Notes: generated from the sequence alone by a model not told the origin. DNA of 36,843 nt from Gnetum montanum (GCA_015680685.1 MNCI01008651.1:888777-925619), one strand, 5' to 3'; counted from the stretch's first letter, positions 21,122 to 33,152 are shown. Translations and numbers: made by a program.

Positions 21122-22699
21122 AGAATAATCACGATACTTTGCTCTCTACCCACGGCCATGTGGAAGTGAATCTTTATATTTTTTATTTCAATTTTATGTT
21201 TTTTAAAATCGAAGAGGTTGCTTGCCGTGGAGGGTGGGCAATCCTAATTGGACCACAGGCACAGTCGTGAGCCACTGGAACGTGTTTGGAGGCAAAAATT
21301 TTGGTGAGACCGTTTACACGGAGAAGTTGCTGATTTCGCACATAGACCACCCAGGATTCCATTGGATTGTATACTAATGTTGTTTTCATTAGCATCGCCG
21401 AGACAACGTGGTTTAAGTTAATTGTTATTGCAGAAACAATACAGCAGAGATCCAATCAGTTGATCTCTGCTTTCATTTTTTATGTGCCCGTATTTATTGG
21501 CTGTCCATCATTTCATTGGGCCGTGTACCAGCGGAGAACTTGCTCCCAGGAACATGCAAACGTCTTTTCTTTGGAAACACGTTTTCAAGTAGCAACAATA
21601 GCCCTGATATAAGAGTAACGACAAACATCAATAACATGATCGTCCCCTACATTGATCCCAGCTTTCAGTGTTTAGGACAGCATTTACAGTTCATTTGTGA
21701 AACACTAGCAGAGATCTGCTCTCAATGCCAATGCTGCAAATTCAAAATTATTCAATACAATACCTTAACTCTTAACTGAAAAATCAATTTAAATTAATAC
21801 TAATGGTGAACCTGCCTAACCCTATGTTCTTGTAATTACCTTTTTCCTTTACTCTTACGCTGATTGATTGAAATGTTAAAAGTTTCTGACTCTAGCTGCA
21901 ATTTTACAAATTGCTCATGCATAACAGTTCCGGATTCACTTAACCTGCATGTGGACCTTTTTTAAAAGGAGGTTAATCCATCTTTCATTCTTGATCGTAG
22001 ATCGATGTTAACTCAACTGACTCGAGACATAACGTAAGCCGATACAACTTGAATCTCTGTGGCCAAGCTGTATACATTCACCAACATACTTTGATATCCG
22101 AATTATTTTTAACAATCTCAAGATAAATGTATAGGAAGTAAAATTCAAGTGTTTAATCTATCTGCACGTACAAAGCTTATACAGTAATTTTAATGGAAAC
22201 AAAACATTCATATTTTTTGTAAGGAGGTCCTAAAAATGCATTAAACTCACCGGAAAAATCTCGATCACCAAAAGAGTAAAGCTACATGAGTGGGGGCGAA
22301 GGCTAAAAGACGAAAGTTGGTCCACAGCCAACAACCCAAATATCCAAGAAAATAAAGGTCAGTCACTCAGGACGAGTGCGTTAGAACACTGCCCTCACAA
22401 ATAAGTACAATCTATTAAAGATGCAGATATATTTCGTCAAAGTTGACACTGAAAAAAAAAACGTTAAAACAGGCAGGAATGCATCTCAGCTAGTTGCAAA
22501 TTAATTAGGGAAGCAAGGACGGAATTTGATTTATCATTTATCATATAGTCATATACCTCTGTACAACGCATATCCCAAAACATTTTACATTTAATTTCTA
22601 AAATATTATTATCTATTTTTTGAGGTCCAACACATTTTAAATTTTATTAAGAAATAATTGACTCCTACCATCTCCTTTATGCTTCATGTTATGAACAGA
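21122..22699. other. Upstream region of the alliinase-like gene
   Basis: This region is less AT-rich than the repeats around it, with no coding series that I can support. A perfect 10-bp inverted repeat with a 9-nt loop lies at 21443-21471 (arms AGCAGAGATC and GATCTCTGCT), and the left arm sequence recurs at 21707-21716. The rest shows nothing recognisable. Confidence 0.45.
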
Positions 22700-23930
22700 T
22701 AGGTCGCATATTAGATATTCTACTTCAGAATGACTGCAACTGCAAAACTGAAGAGAAGCATTTTCAATTAGAAGTAGTTCTAACATACTCTTGCTCTATG
22801 TTGGTGATGTTGCTTTAATTTCAAATTCAATAGAAGAATTGCAGGTAATACTTAGTAGTCTTGATGAAAGAAAGTTAATGTTCAAAGAAATAAAAATTAT
22901 GATCTATGGTACATGTAATAAGATGTACAATTTTACTATTGGACATGAACATTTAGACATAATTTCCTCTTACAAATACCTTGACCTAGAATGCTTTTGT
23001 AATTACAAATGAGATTACTGCATTACTCAAAGAATTGCACGTGGTATGAAAGCCTTATTTACTTTTAAAAGCAAATATAATAAGGAATCTATTCTAGCTT
23101 GGGATATCTAAAAATAACTTTATCATGTTAGTATTCAACCTACTATTCTTTATAGATGTGTTGTATGGGTGTTCCTCTATTAAATAAATATTGGGAAATA
23201 ATAGAAGAAATTCAGAAGCTTTTTTTTCTTAATGAACTTAAAGTGAAAAGAAAAACATAATACAATATTATGCTTCTTGAAGTAGAAATGATGTCATTAG
23301 AGGTTGAAGCTATTTGTCAATTTATAGCTTACACTCATAATATTTTTGCATCTTCATTATATAAATATTTCAAAAAAGTGATGATGGAAACCTATGATAA
23401 ATGATGGCTTTGTGAGGTAATTCTATGGTTTAATAAATAGAATATTCAAGAGTATGCTCTCTATTCTGATCCTAACCAAGTTCACAATTTGGTAAACACA
23501 AGCTATATTTTAAAAATTTCAGGAAAATGTAGTAGAAAAACAAACTTTTCTTATTGAATAGTATCAAGGAAGTTCTTAATTCAAAGACAAACTATTTCTA
23601 TGCTGCTATTCCTCATGAATTACAATGCACAATTAGTAGAGCATGAATGGGATGTTATTACCTGAGCATTGAATAAGTAGATGGTTGAAAATTACTTGTG
23701 AAGAACTAATATGTAGACTATGCAATACAAATAACATTGACGAAGCATACTCTATTTTCCTACAATATCTTGCATTGAGGCATATTAGACATAGATGAGA
23801 TATTATAATTACAAATTTGGTTGATTTGTTCTCAATGTTGCCAAGAACACTTAGTAATTTTCTTAATGATGTTGTAGATTTGGTTTCATTAATATTAAAA
23901 TTACATACCACTTTATGACATTATATATTA
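22700..23930 (+). pseudogene. LINE reverse transcriptase relic, 5'-truncated (LINE 2)
   Basis: The readable part starts just before RT motif C, here LYVGDVALISNSIEELQ (from 22794; YVGD where YADD is expected). It continues through SSYKYLDLECF (about 22960-23000), an ILYRCVVWV segment (about 23145-23170), and a C-terminal tail with LICRLCN (about 23708) and DLFSMLPRTLSNFLNDVV (about 23820-23880), interrupted by stops and shifts. Motifs A and B are missing, as expected of a 5'-truncated LINE copy or erosion. It converges tail-to-tail with LINE 3. Confidence 0.65.
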
Positions 23931-24229
23931 AAACATTCAAAATAAGCCACCCACATTTAGTACTTTAATATATTTTTGTTATTTGTGTTAGTGTAGAGTG
24001 AATCTTGCAATTAGTAACCTTTTGATCTCTATTTATTAATGGTTGGTGCTTTCAAACTCATACTAATATGAGGCTTTATTACATATAAAAACTCAAAAAA
24101 TATATTGCATATGTATTATATTTCTATCATGAAAGTTAAATATCACATGAACAAAGTGACCAAGACTATTGCTCACTGTAACAAGAAAAGATGATATAGA
24201 CTTTGTGACGCAATAGTATATTTTTATCT

Positions 24230-24573
24230 CAAATATTTAACCTAAAGGTAACTAAGAAAATTGTTATACTCATGCTCAATATTTTTTCACCCACATATCT
24301 TACATGTGTGTTTTTCTCTTAAAAGTTGCATCCATCTTCCACTTTATATTGTAAGATATACAAAGGTTACTAACAAAACTGTGACATCTCATGGGGAATA
24401 CAATCGACAAAATAGTGACTTACTACCATCAAACCAACTTACAAATGTGCTTTGTATTATCGTGTATTTCATTCAAAAGATATCCCAAGTTTTCAGTCAT
24501 TGTATCCTTGGAAAATACTATCTCTTTTGTATCCTTTGACAAATAGCTTATGCTTCTAGAGAAAGTAGATTAC
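24230..24573 (-). pseudogene. LINE 3, C-terminal half (left of element 3)
   Basis: Read on the minus strand, this continues the frame that stops at 33961. The join across the removed element reads ...YSKIFLECNLLSLEA, which parallels YAILLLEANLLLMEA in LINE 1. The far end carries a Cys tail, TCKICGWKNIEHEY (about 24300-24250), like the tails of LINE 1 and LINE 2. The fragment ends at the target duplication of element 3. Confidence 0.65.
24569..24573. repeat. Target-site duplication of element 3, left copy (ATTAC)
   Basis: Identical to 33956-33960. Confidence 0.9.
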
Positions 24574-24832
24574 TGATGAGCCACAATATCGCGGCCCCGA
24601 TATCGCAGCTCATCATACCCCCACGACTGAATGAAAACTCGTTCTCAAGTTCCTTACAAAATATTGGGAAGGTATGGGATTATTGACTGAATGACAACTA
24701 ACGATGACATGGGATGACAGACTCAAAGTGCATGGGGAATGGATCGACAAATATATTACAGCATTGGTGTTCATGCCCGTCGTGGTGAACACTATACATA
24801 GATGACATCCAAACCCTCATTCAACAGCTTGA
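24574..24832 (-). repeat. Inverted copy of the element's own 3' end at its 5' end
   Basis: After the terminal TGATGAGCCA, the sequence is the reverse complement of about 32936-33185. In order it holds about 31 bp of an LTR start, the purine tract (CCCCCACGACT) and about 215 bp of the internal 3' region. It ends at 24832, opposite 32936, a few bases from the (TC)23 microsatellite. Forward gag-leader sequence resumes from about 24833. By eye the two arms are over 90% identical. Confidence 0.85.
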
Positions 24833-24835
24833 CTT

Positions 24836-26680
24836 CACCTTCATCATCTCCTTCCCCCTATCCTTTAAGATTAGAAGGCAGTCACAGAGGGAAAGACCCT
24901 GAGGATAATGGTAGGCGAAACAGGAATAATAGATAAAATAGTCAAGAAAGGGGACGAGGGCATTCTAGAGAAACACACCGCGAAAGGAGGGAGAGTAGGG
25001 AACAGCATAGGCATCATAGACGCCATAGACAACATGATTACAATGAACCCCTACTCGCTACCTGAAGTATGCTAGATATAACTGAGGCTGTTAGAATCCC
25101 AACAAGGTACTAAAAAGACAACAAGATCAAAAGATTGTACATGAACAATATCCCACGATTTGAAGGGGGATACAACGCTGATCCTCAAAATCATTTGCAA
25201 GCATTTCATGATGCGTGTGCCTTGCAAAACATAGAAAACGAGTGGCAAAAACTCAAGTTGTTTCCATAAACACTAATTAAGGAAGCGGAAAGCTGGTACC
25301 AGTCCTTAGAACTGGAATCCATTTGCCGATGGAGTACCATGTTAGAACTGTTCAATGATAAGTATCAAACATACTCCCAAGTGTCCAACCTACGAAAGCA
25401 AATCCAAGGATGGAAACAAGGAGGACACAAACCCTTGGATACTACCATGGGATGATATTATGCATTATTACATCATTGCCCTAGCCATGGTTACTCATAG
25501 AGGGAACAACTATGCCATCTCGTAGATGGACTTAGGTATAAAACACGAAGAACCCTTGGGACTTATGCCCAAGGAAAACTATCCAAGCTTAGAGCCCATC
25601 AACTACAAAGATTGTTGGAGCAAGTTGCCAAGGAGGAAGGAGAGTTAAGGAAAAGAGAAAATGCAAAAGATTACAACAGAGATCCTTCCCTCCTAAAGAA
25701 GGAAGTTAGATTTTGTGAGGATGAAGAAGAGTCACCACTTGAAAAGATGGTGAATAGGAAATCTTTGTTCATTCAAAAACTTGCATCAGAAGTATTGGCA
25801 AAGGTGGACCAAATGTGGGACTCCCTAGATAATAATTTTCAAACCTTTCTCAAAATAGTAGAGGAGTCTAGGGAACTAGGTAGTGATTGAGAAAGGAGAA
25901 AAAAGAACGAAACTGAATATGGACATAACAAAGGTAAGGGCAAAGTTGCCATCATTGAAGAGGTTATGGATTCAGATATAGACAATGATGGTGAATGTAA
26001 GATATGTTAATATGACCATCCTAAGGGATGTTGCCCAGTAATCTCACATTAGCAAGAGTCTAGGATGTACACACTAAACCCACGATTAAATAGACAACAA
26101 ACACCTCGAAGGTTACCTTATCCTCAAGGTAACCCAAGATAATTTCACCAACCCTTGACATATTATCCAAGTGGAACTCCACCACAACCAAATAAATAGT
26201 ATCAATAGTGGCAACACCCACAATCATGGGGAATGCCACCACCACGTCAATAGTACCCTTACCATCAACCTGACCCATATGGATACTACATGCAGCAGCC
26301 AATCTCTCCACATGACTCTACTAGTCACGTTACTCCTTAGTCTCACTACCACTCCCACGAGTACTATAGAACTCCTTCTCCTAGAGGAGAGGTTCTACAA
26401 ATGTACTATCCTTCTCATTTGACTACACCTCTTCCACCCTTAGCTCCATTACCACATGCTCCAACTATGTAGGGTGAGCTCCCTGCCCAACCACAACAAC
26501 GTAACACCACAAGGGTTGTGAACCCTCAACCTACTATTGGTTTAGACAACCACATAAAGAAGAGACCTTTCTTTAGAACCAACAGTCTAACTAAGTCCTT
26601 GCAACCACAAGCGACAAATTCTCCAAACGCCTCACCACCATTCGAATCTTCAAATCTTTCTTCGAGCCAAAGACCGTAGT
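24836..26680 (+). pseudogene. gag relic of element 3
   Basis: The sequence aligns with element 2 from about 13250 on; the first 680 nt of gag are lost in the 5' rearrangement. At the two sites where elements 1 and 2 share stops it keeps the sense codons CGA (25156-25158) and TGG (25294-25296). A 92-codon open piece (25612-25887) covers the charged region after the capsid. The zinc-knuckle position (25995-26033) has a stop inside it. Many other stops and shifts are present. Confidence 0.7.
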
Positions 26681-26682
26681 TA

Positions 26683-27469
26683 ATGCACAAAGTCATGTTG
26701 ACTCATGCAATTACTGATTGGATTAAAGCTGGATGTCTTCCTAGGAAATTCTCTGATCTTGGAAGTCCTCTTATATATTTGCAAATCGCTAGAAACAAAC
26801 CTTGCAAAGCTCTTTTGGATTCAAGTTCTGGTGTTAACTTAAGAAATGTACAAAACTTGGAACCTGCCTCCACTAAAAAAGAGTAACATACGTTTAGAGT
26901 TGGCCAACTAGTCCGTCACTGTCCCATTAGGACTAGTGGAGGACATTGTCACCACTATTTGTGGGTGGTCATATCCAACCGATTTCCTAGTGATTCAAGT
27001 TAACAACTGTAAGGGAGACTTCCCAATCATAATGGAAAAAGCATGGCTAAGCACAATTAACATGCGCCTAGGAATACGTGATCTTTCCCTAGAAATATCA
27101 AAGGAAAATACATTTGAAAAGATTGAGAAGAAAAAAGTTCCATGCATCGCATACAGTGATAGAAGGTGTAATTGCATGCAAAAGTCCTAGTTTGTACAAC
27201 ATTTAACATTGCACACATGCAACCAGTGTGCACCAATAACTAACATACAAAGATGCCTGTATGTAGCAACCACAAGACAGGAAGGCACCCAGTGGCTGAT
27301 AGCTGACCAAGAGAATGATTCAACTATATGCATGGAACCAACTGAGAGCTTGACTTGCACCTACATTGATAGCATAGATACATTAGAGCAAATACATTGT
27401 CAACTTCCAAGTCCTGACATAGAAAATATCAATTGGGAGAAGTTGGAAATCCTTGAAAAGTTCAAGTAA
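26683..27469 (+). pseudogene. Retropepsin-like protease relic of element 3
   Basis: The frame holds ALLDSSSGVNL, with the catalytic triplet changed to D-S-S, then loses several codons after VNL relative to elements 1 and 2. A second frame from 26936 carries VEDIVTTICGW and MEKAWLSTI where the hydrophobic-GR strand should be (G-R changed to E-K). A Cys-containing tail follows to the point where pol begins. Confidence 0.65.
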
Positions 27470-27490
27470 AAGCCCCTTGAGTTAAAACCG

Positions 27491-28935
27491 TTGTCTACCA
27501 GTATGGAGTATACATTTCTCAAAAATGAAAAATTGATAATCATTAACGCTAAGCTCCCTCCTCAACAAAAAGAAAGACTACTAAAAATGATAAAAAAATG
27601 GTTGAAAGCCTTTGCTTGGTCATATCCCAAATTAATTGGAATAGATCCTAGAATATGCCAACATAGAATTTACACTAACCCCTCCATGAAACCTTGATGA
27701 AAACTGTAGAGGCGACTAAATGCAAAGCTTAAGCAAGTGGTTAAAGAAGAAATTGAACAACTTCTAAAAGCTGGGTTCATTTATCCCATTGCTGATAGGA
27801 AATGGGTTAGTCTGTTAGTCATTGTGCCCAAAAAGGAAGGTAAATGGAGGGTGTGTATAGATGTTAGGCTACTAAACATAGCAACATTTAAAGACCACTT
27901 CCCATTGCCATTCGTCGACCAAGTCTTAGATACCGTTCAGGGCATTGCTACTACAGTTTTCTAGATGGCTACAGTGGATATAATCAAATTCAAATAGCAC
28001 CAGAAGACCAAGCCAAGACTACCTTCACAAGTCCTTGGGGGACATTTTCATATAAGCAGATGCTTTTTGGCTTGTGCAATGCCCTAGCAACATTTCAATG
28101 TTTGGTTCTAAGTATCCTTTAGCAGGAAATAGGAAATGGTGTGTAGGTCTTTATGGATGATTTCTCCACCTATGGAGTGGACTTTGAATAAGCATTGGAC
28201 CGATTAGAGCAAGTACTGAAATGCTGTGTAGAAACCAACTTAAGGCTCAACTAGCAAAAAAGCCATTTCATGGTCCAAGAAGGCATTGTAATAGGGCACA
28301 AGATTTTAAAAATAGGGATAGAAGTAGATCTTGAAAAGATTAAGGTCATCCAAGGAATCACTCGGCAACCTGAAACTGTAAAAGACATCCGATCATTCCT
28401 TGGACATACTGGCTATTATAGACGCTTCATTGAGAACTTTTGAAGGATTGCAAAACCTTTGGTAGAACTAATGAAGAAGGACATACCTTTTGAATGGACC
28501 AAGGAATGTGAGCTAGCCTTCCAAACCTTAAAATAGAAGCTTGTAGAAACACCTATTCTACAAGGTCCTGAATGGTCCAAATTGTTCCACATAATGATTG
28601 AGGTGTCCAACTTTGCCTTAGGAGCCATACTTACACAGTTAGATGACCAAAAACGACCCTATTACATCCACTGTGCAAGTCAAAGTATCACTAGTACACA
28701 ACTCAATTACACCACAATGGAAAAAGAGTTAATGGCTGTGGTGTTTGCACTAAAAAAATTTAGGCACTATGTATTGGGCTATAAGATATTTGTACATACG
28801 GATCATAGTGCAATTTAGTTCTCAATGAATAAACCAATGGTGAGCCCTCACATCACACGATGGCTTGTGATCTTACAAGAGTTTGATCGTAAAGGCACTG
28901 AGAATGTTGTTGCTGATCATTTATCTCGGTTGTGA
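27491..28935 (+). pseudogene. Reverse transcriptase and RNase H relic of element 3
   Basis: Upstream FAWSYPKLIGIDPRICQHRI leads into the RT domain: AGFIYPIADRKWVSLLVIVPKK (27767 on), GKWRVCIDVRLLN, a frameshift near 27950, then LDGYSGYNQIQIAPEDQ and the catalytic FMDD (28150-28161) in a third frame. RNase H follows at 28582-28816 with FALGAIL and EKELMAVVFALKKFRHY; the first catalytic Asp is replaced by Glu (IEVSNF). It ends with the ADHLSRL motif at about 28914-28934, which commonly closes RNase H in plant gypsy elements. Several in-frame stops make it inactive. This enzyme would have copied the element RNA, and perhaps the pol-less relatives, into DNA. Confidence 0.85.
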
Positions 28936-30290
28936 TGAGACAACAAAGAGGATGAATATCCAATTTCTGATCATTTCCTTGATGAAATCCTCTTTGTAGG
29001 TGTGATAAAAAATCAATTAACCACAATTACAAATTGGTATAGTAGAATTCTTACCTATCTTCTCATACAAAAAATACCATGAGAGCTTAACGTTAAAAAG
29101 AAACAACAATTTCTTCACTAAGCCAAATATTTCATGGAAATCAACGAACACCTTTATAAGGTATGTCTCGATGACTTGGTGTGTGTTCCTGATCTAGATC
29201 AATTGTGAGTTCTCTAAGATGCTCATGAGGGCCCTTGTGGGGGTCATTACGCAGGGAGATGAACAACCATAAAAATCTTGCTTGCAGGATATTATTGGCC
29301 TACATTGTTCCTGGATGCTCATCATTTCACCCAATCTTGTGAACGCTGCTAACGGGATGGGGGAATGATTGCTAGAATGGAGGGTCCACAACAATGGATT
29401 CAACTTTTAGAACCCTTCAAGATATGGGGAATTGATTTTATGGGGCCTATTACACCGATGTCCAATGGAAAAGCCTACATTGTTGTTGTTGTTGACTATT
29501 TTACCAAGTGGGCAAAAGTAGCCACTATTACTGACTATACATCATCTACCATTGCACGATTTGTTTAACAAAAAATCATAAACAGGTTTGGCATGCCTCG
29601 TGCAGTTATTTCTGACAATGGTACACATTTTATAGGTGCGACTTTTCGAAAGTTGATGCAACGCTTAAGAGTTGAACATAAACTAACTACACCATATCAT
29701 CCTCAACCAAATGGTCAAGCCAAAGTCACCAATAGGAAGATCAAAAAAATATTGACATGAACCATTAGAAAGTATAAGTGAGATTAGAGCACCAAACTAA
29801 ATGATTCTCTCTGGGCATACCGCTCCACATGGAAACTCCCTATAGGCTACTCTCCCTATGAGTTAGTGTACGGTAAACTTCTGATGCTTCCTATTCAAGT
29901 GGAGCTCTGTACACTATCCACAGCATGTGACCTTAACCTTGACCTCAATCTAACACAAAAAGAATGATTAATGAACCTTAACTTGCTAGACAAGAATCGA
30001 CTAGCCACCCTGTCATCCAATGAACTGCACAAGGCCTTTAACAAACAACATCATGACCTAAGTATTAGGAAAGTCAAATACCAACTAGGAGATAAGGTTC
30101 TTTATTGGAATCCCACACATGTACCACAATGAACTAAATTTCAAATGCTCTGGGAAGGACCTTATATCATTCATAAGACTTTTCCTTCAAGGGCCATGAT
30201 GATCTACAAACCTAAAAGCTTGAATAAGAAGTTATTGGTCAACATCCAGCAAACCAAACCCTTCCATGAGCCTAAAATAGCCATGCTAAT
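28936..30290 (+). pseudogene. Integrase relic of element 3
   Basis: An H2C2 zinc-binding region is seen (AHEG and GGHY near 29220-29255, CERC near 29341). The catalytic core follows with WGIDFMGP (first Asp, about 29425), ISDNGTHF (second Asp, about 29608) and GQAKVTNR, where the catalytic Glu position is Lys (AAA, 29722-29724). A C-terminal WEGPY module lies at 30151-30165 and the frame fades after KPFHEPK. No chromodomain follows. Stops occur through the core. A working version would insert the cDNA with 5-bp target duplications, as seen for every element here. Confidence 0.85.
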
Positions 30291-31084
30291 ACTACCTCTG
30301 TTAGTGGACAACCTTGCTCATTATTTCGGATCTCCTCCCTCCAATTCAGTCATGGGGGAGATGGCCACCAATGCTAACCATTTTAAGCCCTCAGTTCCTT
30401 TACTTTTTTTTTTACACATTTTTCATCTTTACTTATTTTTATTTTACACCATCGTTAACATTTTTACTATTTCTTTGTTTGATTTATTCTTATTCGTCAC
30501 ATAATAAGCACTCACAATGGTGGGTTGTATTATAATAAGTGTTGATTGCTAATGTTTGATTTTTACCTTTGACTTTCAATGTTGATGCTAAGATATGGTT
30601 TCTTTTGATAAAATAGGTAATCAGTCCATGTCACCCAATTATCCATACAACTCTATGGTCTCCCTTGTTTTGGAAATGTATTGTCCCTTTTCTAAGTAAA
30701 CTTATTAATGAATTGGTGCCTTAGTACTCTTCGAACTAAGAAAAGATTCAAATGGATGGAAAAGGGTGTGACCTCAAGGGGATTTGATGCATTTTTGTTG
30801 GCTATTCTCTTGGGTACTTGGATGTTTTTCATAGGTTTTCCACCATCCTACTCTTGACCAAATATCATGGAGTTGACTAAATCAAATAAGTCTTTGCATG
30901 GTGTGGTTCTCACATTCAAAAAAAAATTGGTGCGAATTCAAAGCATACCCCTTAGACATAATAAAGAAACATGGGCTACAAGCACTAGTTATGGTACTGG
31001 AAAGACATGTTACCCATGCTTGAAGGTTCCCTCTAACTAAGGCCCTTTCTCACTTCCTACTTCTTCTCTTGTTGGTATGGTGGT

Positions 31085-31951
31085 TGATGAGTCATGAATT
31101 GTTGGCTACGATATCGCACCCATGATATCGCGTACACGATATCACATATGTAATATCGTAGCCTAGACATGATATCGTGTACACGATATCACAGCCTATC
31201 TCCTCATCTATAAATAAGAGGTAGGCAGATCTGCTAGGCAGTTTTTTAGAATTTTTAGAAGTTTTTGGAGCTTTTAAGTTTTTAGTTTTTAGTAGTTTTT
31301 CCTCTCAACCCTTTTCTCCCAGTGCATGCCCACAGTGTGATGATTGTAATTGTACGGCATCCTTATTCAAGTGTGATGTACTTGGATAGGCACATGACCA
31401 GCAATAAAGATTGAGATTACTTCATCATTGTAGCATCCACTTAACTTAATTATTTAATTGTTATCATTATTTATTGCTTTCTTAGTTAATATCTCTTTAC
31501 CCTTATCTCCTAGTAACGTGGAATGAGTAGGACTTAATCACAAGCATTTAAGTGTGACTACTTGGTAACCCAGTAGCATACCTAGGCCATACACTTGGTA
31601 ATCCCAGTGGTAGTCGTGCATGAGGTCCAAGATGTATACGAATGATTAAGGAACGGATGCTCATCGCACTTAGGCTAGTTTAGATTCTCTCCCATTCTCT
31701 CTTCTAGCTTAGTTGACATTATTTACCATCATACCTAGGAGTAGCATTAGTTAGGAACACATCATTCACCTCACTCTAGACTAAACCATACGTGACAAAG
31801 CTAATACTAGTCCAAGTGGGAAGATAGTGAACTATGATCCATAAGTAACCGTCTAGATACCACAACTAGTTCATCTGCAGAGTTTGATCGGATCATGCAT
31901 GAAACACTTGTATTTGTATGGTTGGGTGTAGGGGTACCTCACCACTCATCA
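31085..31951 (+). repeat. Solo LTR nested in element 3
   Basis: 867 bp from TGATGAG to CTCATCA, flanked by GTGGT on both sides (31080-31084 and 31952-31956), with no internal region. It has six palindrome sites at 31110-31190, TATAAATA at 31209-31216, and AATAAA at 31403-31408 facing TCCTTATT at 31360-31367. Its R region (CCCACAGTGTGATGATTG) matches the LTR at 36561, not that of its host element, so it came from a second subfamily. Solo LTRs form by recombination between the two LTRs of a full element. Confidence 0.93.
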
Positions 31952-32881
31952 GTGGTGGCTTTGTGGATGCATTCTTGTTACTTTGGGAGGATGGGTTGGT
32001 CAAGTGTGTTGATGCACAGTCACTGGATGTGGATAGTTGAATTTGGATTTGGACATAATTTTATTAAGTCACCTTAACCACATATTATACAAGGGACTTT
32101 ACACCACCTTAATTTTGGGACTCCATTCCATTCTCTCCTCTCTTTCTGTATTACTTTCCACACTCCACCTCATTGCCAGTTTTATGATGAGTCTATATCT
32201 TGGTTGATGCATTTTTATTCTTTAGTAAAACACTTGTGGGTAAGTTCTTAACAATTGTTTCCATATGTCATTTTGAGAGCCTATGGACTCTTTGGTTTGT
32301 AGGTTTGTCAGGGCATTCAGGGCATGAGCCTACTTTGGGGAGGACCCACTGGCATTCCTTTTTGGTGTAATTGTTAAGCTCTTTCCCTTCAACATTTCTC
32401 ATAATCAACTATTTCTCATTCACCCGATCAATGACATCAGCTTTTGCTTTTGTTTTATTGGCTTCACCATTGTTATTTCTCTTATCCTTCTTGTTCTTTA
32501 AAGTTTTCCACCCTATTTCTACCAGAGGCTCGCTCTTAGTCATGGGGGCCCTATCACAAATTTTTCCATTCCATAATTATCTTACCCCTACACCTTGGGT
32601 AGTTATTAATCATAAACCTCTAACCCAGTATCTACCATACCCATAACCTAGGCAATGCACTTTATATTGAGGCAAGTTATCAACTGCATTAGGTTTTATC
32701 TACCCTTGCTAATCAGTGAGTGTGTTGTGTGTGCAAATGACAATTACACAGACAATGGACTGGGATAAGAGGGAGCACTCAGGATGGACTAGAGCTAGAG
32801 CATTTATGCAAGGAACAAGTTTGGACATGTGGCTATGGGTAAACAACGGTGTGCACAGTTTCGACATCAACAACAATGTGC

Positions 32882-32886
<5 letters not shown>

Positions 32887-32932
<46 letters not shown>
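32887..32932 (+). repeat. (TC)23 microsatellite
   Basis: Uninterrupted dinucleotide run inside the element 3 tail. The inverted copy at the element's 5' end stops next to this tract. Confidence 0.95.
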
Positions 32933-32935
<3 letters not shown>

Positions 32936-33139
32936 TCAAGCTATCGAATGAGGGTCTAGATGTCATCTATGTATAGTGTTTACCACGATGGGCATGAATG
33001 CCAATGTTGTAATATATTTGTCGATCCGTTCCCTGGGCTCTTTGAGTCTATCATCCCATGTCATCGTTAGTTGTCATTTAGTCAATAATCCCATACCTTC
33101 CCAATATTTTGTAAGGAACTTGAGGACAAGTTTTCATTC

Positions 33140-33152
33140 AGTCGTGGGGGTA
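33140..33152 (+). promoter_or_regulatory. Polypurine tract of element 3
   Basis: AGTCGTGGGGGTA precedes the 3' LTR and differs from elements 1 and 2 at one base (A to G). Confidence 0.65.

Larger units (their letters stand above)
30325..33139 (+). other. Conserved non-coding tail of element 3 (interrupted by the solo LTR)
   Basis: After removal of 31085-31956, its length (about 1.93 kb to the LTR) matches that of element 2. AGTCATGGGGG occurs at 30348-30358 and 32538-32548. The block with GGCATGAGCCTAC and GGAGGACCCACTGG is at about 32320-32355. A (TC)23 microsatellite is at 32887-32932. No gene is seen. Confidence 0.65.

Noticed and set aside
24574-24615. 42-bp TGATGAG...CTCATCA segment considered as a miniature inverted-repeat transposon
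   Set aside because: Its second half is the reverse complement of the element 3 LTR start and continues without a break into the inverted purine tract, so it is part of the larger inverted copy.
32716-32976. 86-codon frame containing a Ser/Leu run
   Set aside because: The run is just the translated (TC)23 microsatellite; the frame is not conserved in the other copies.
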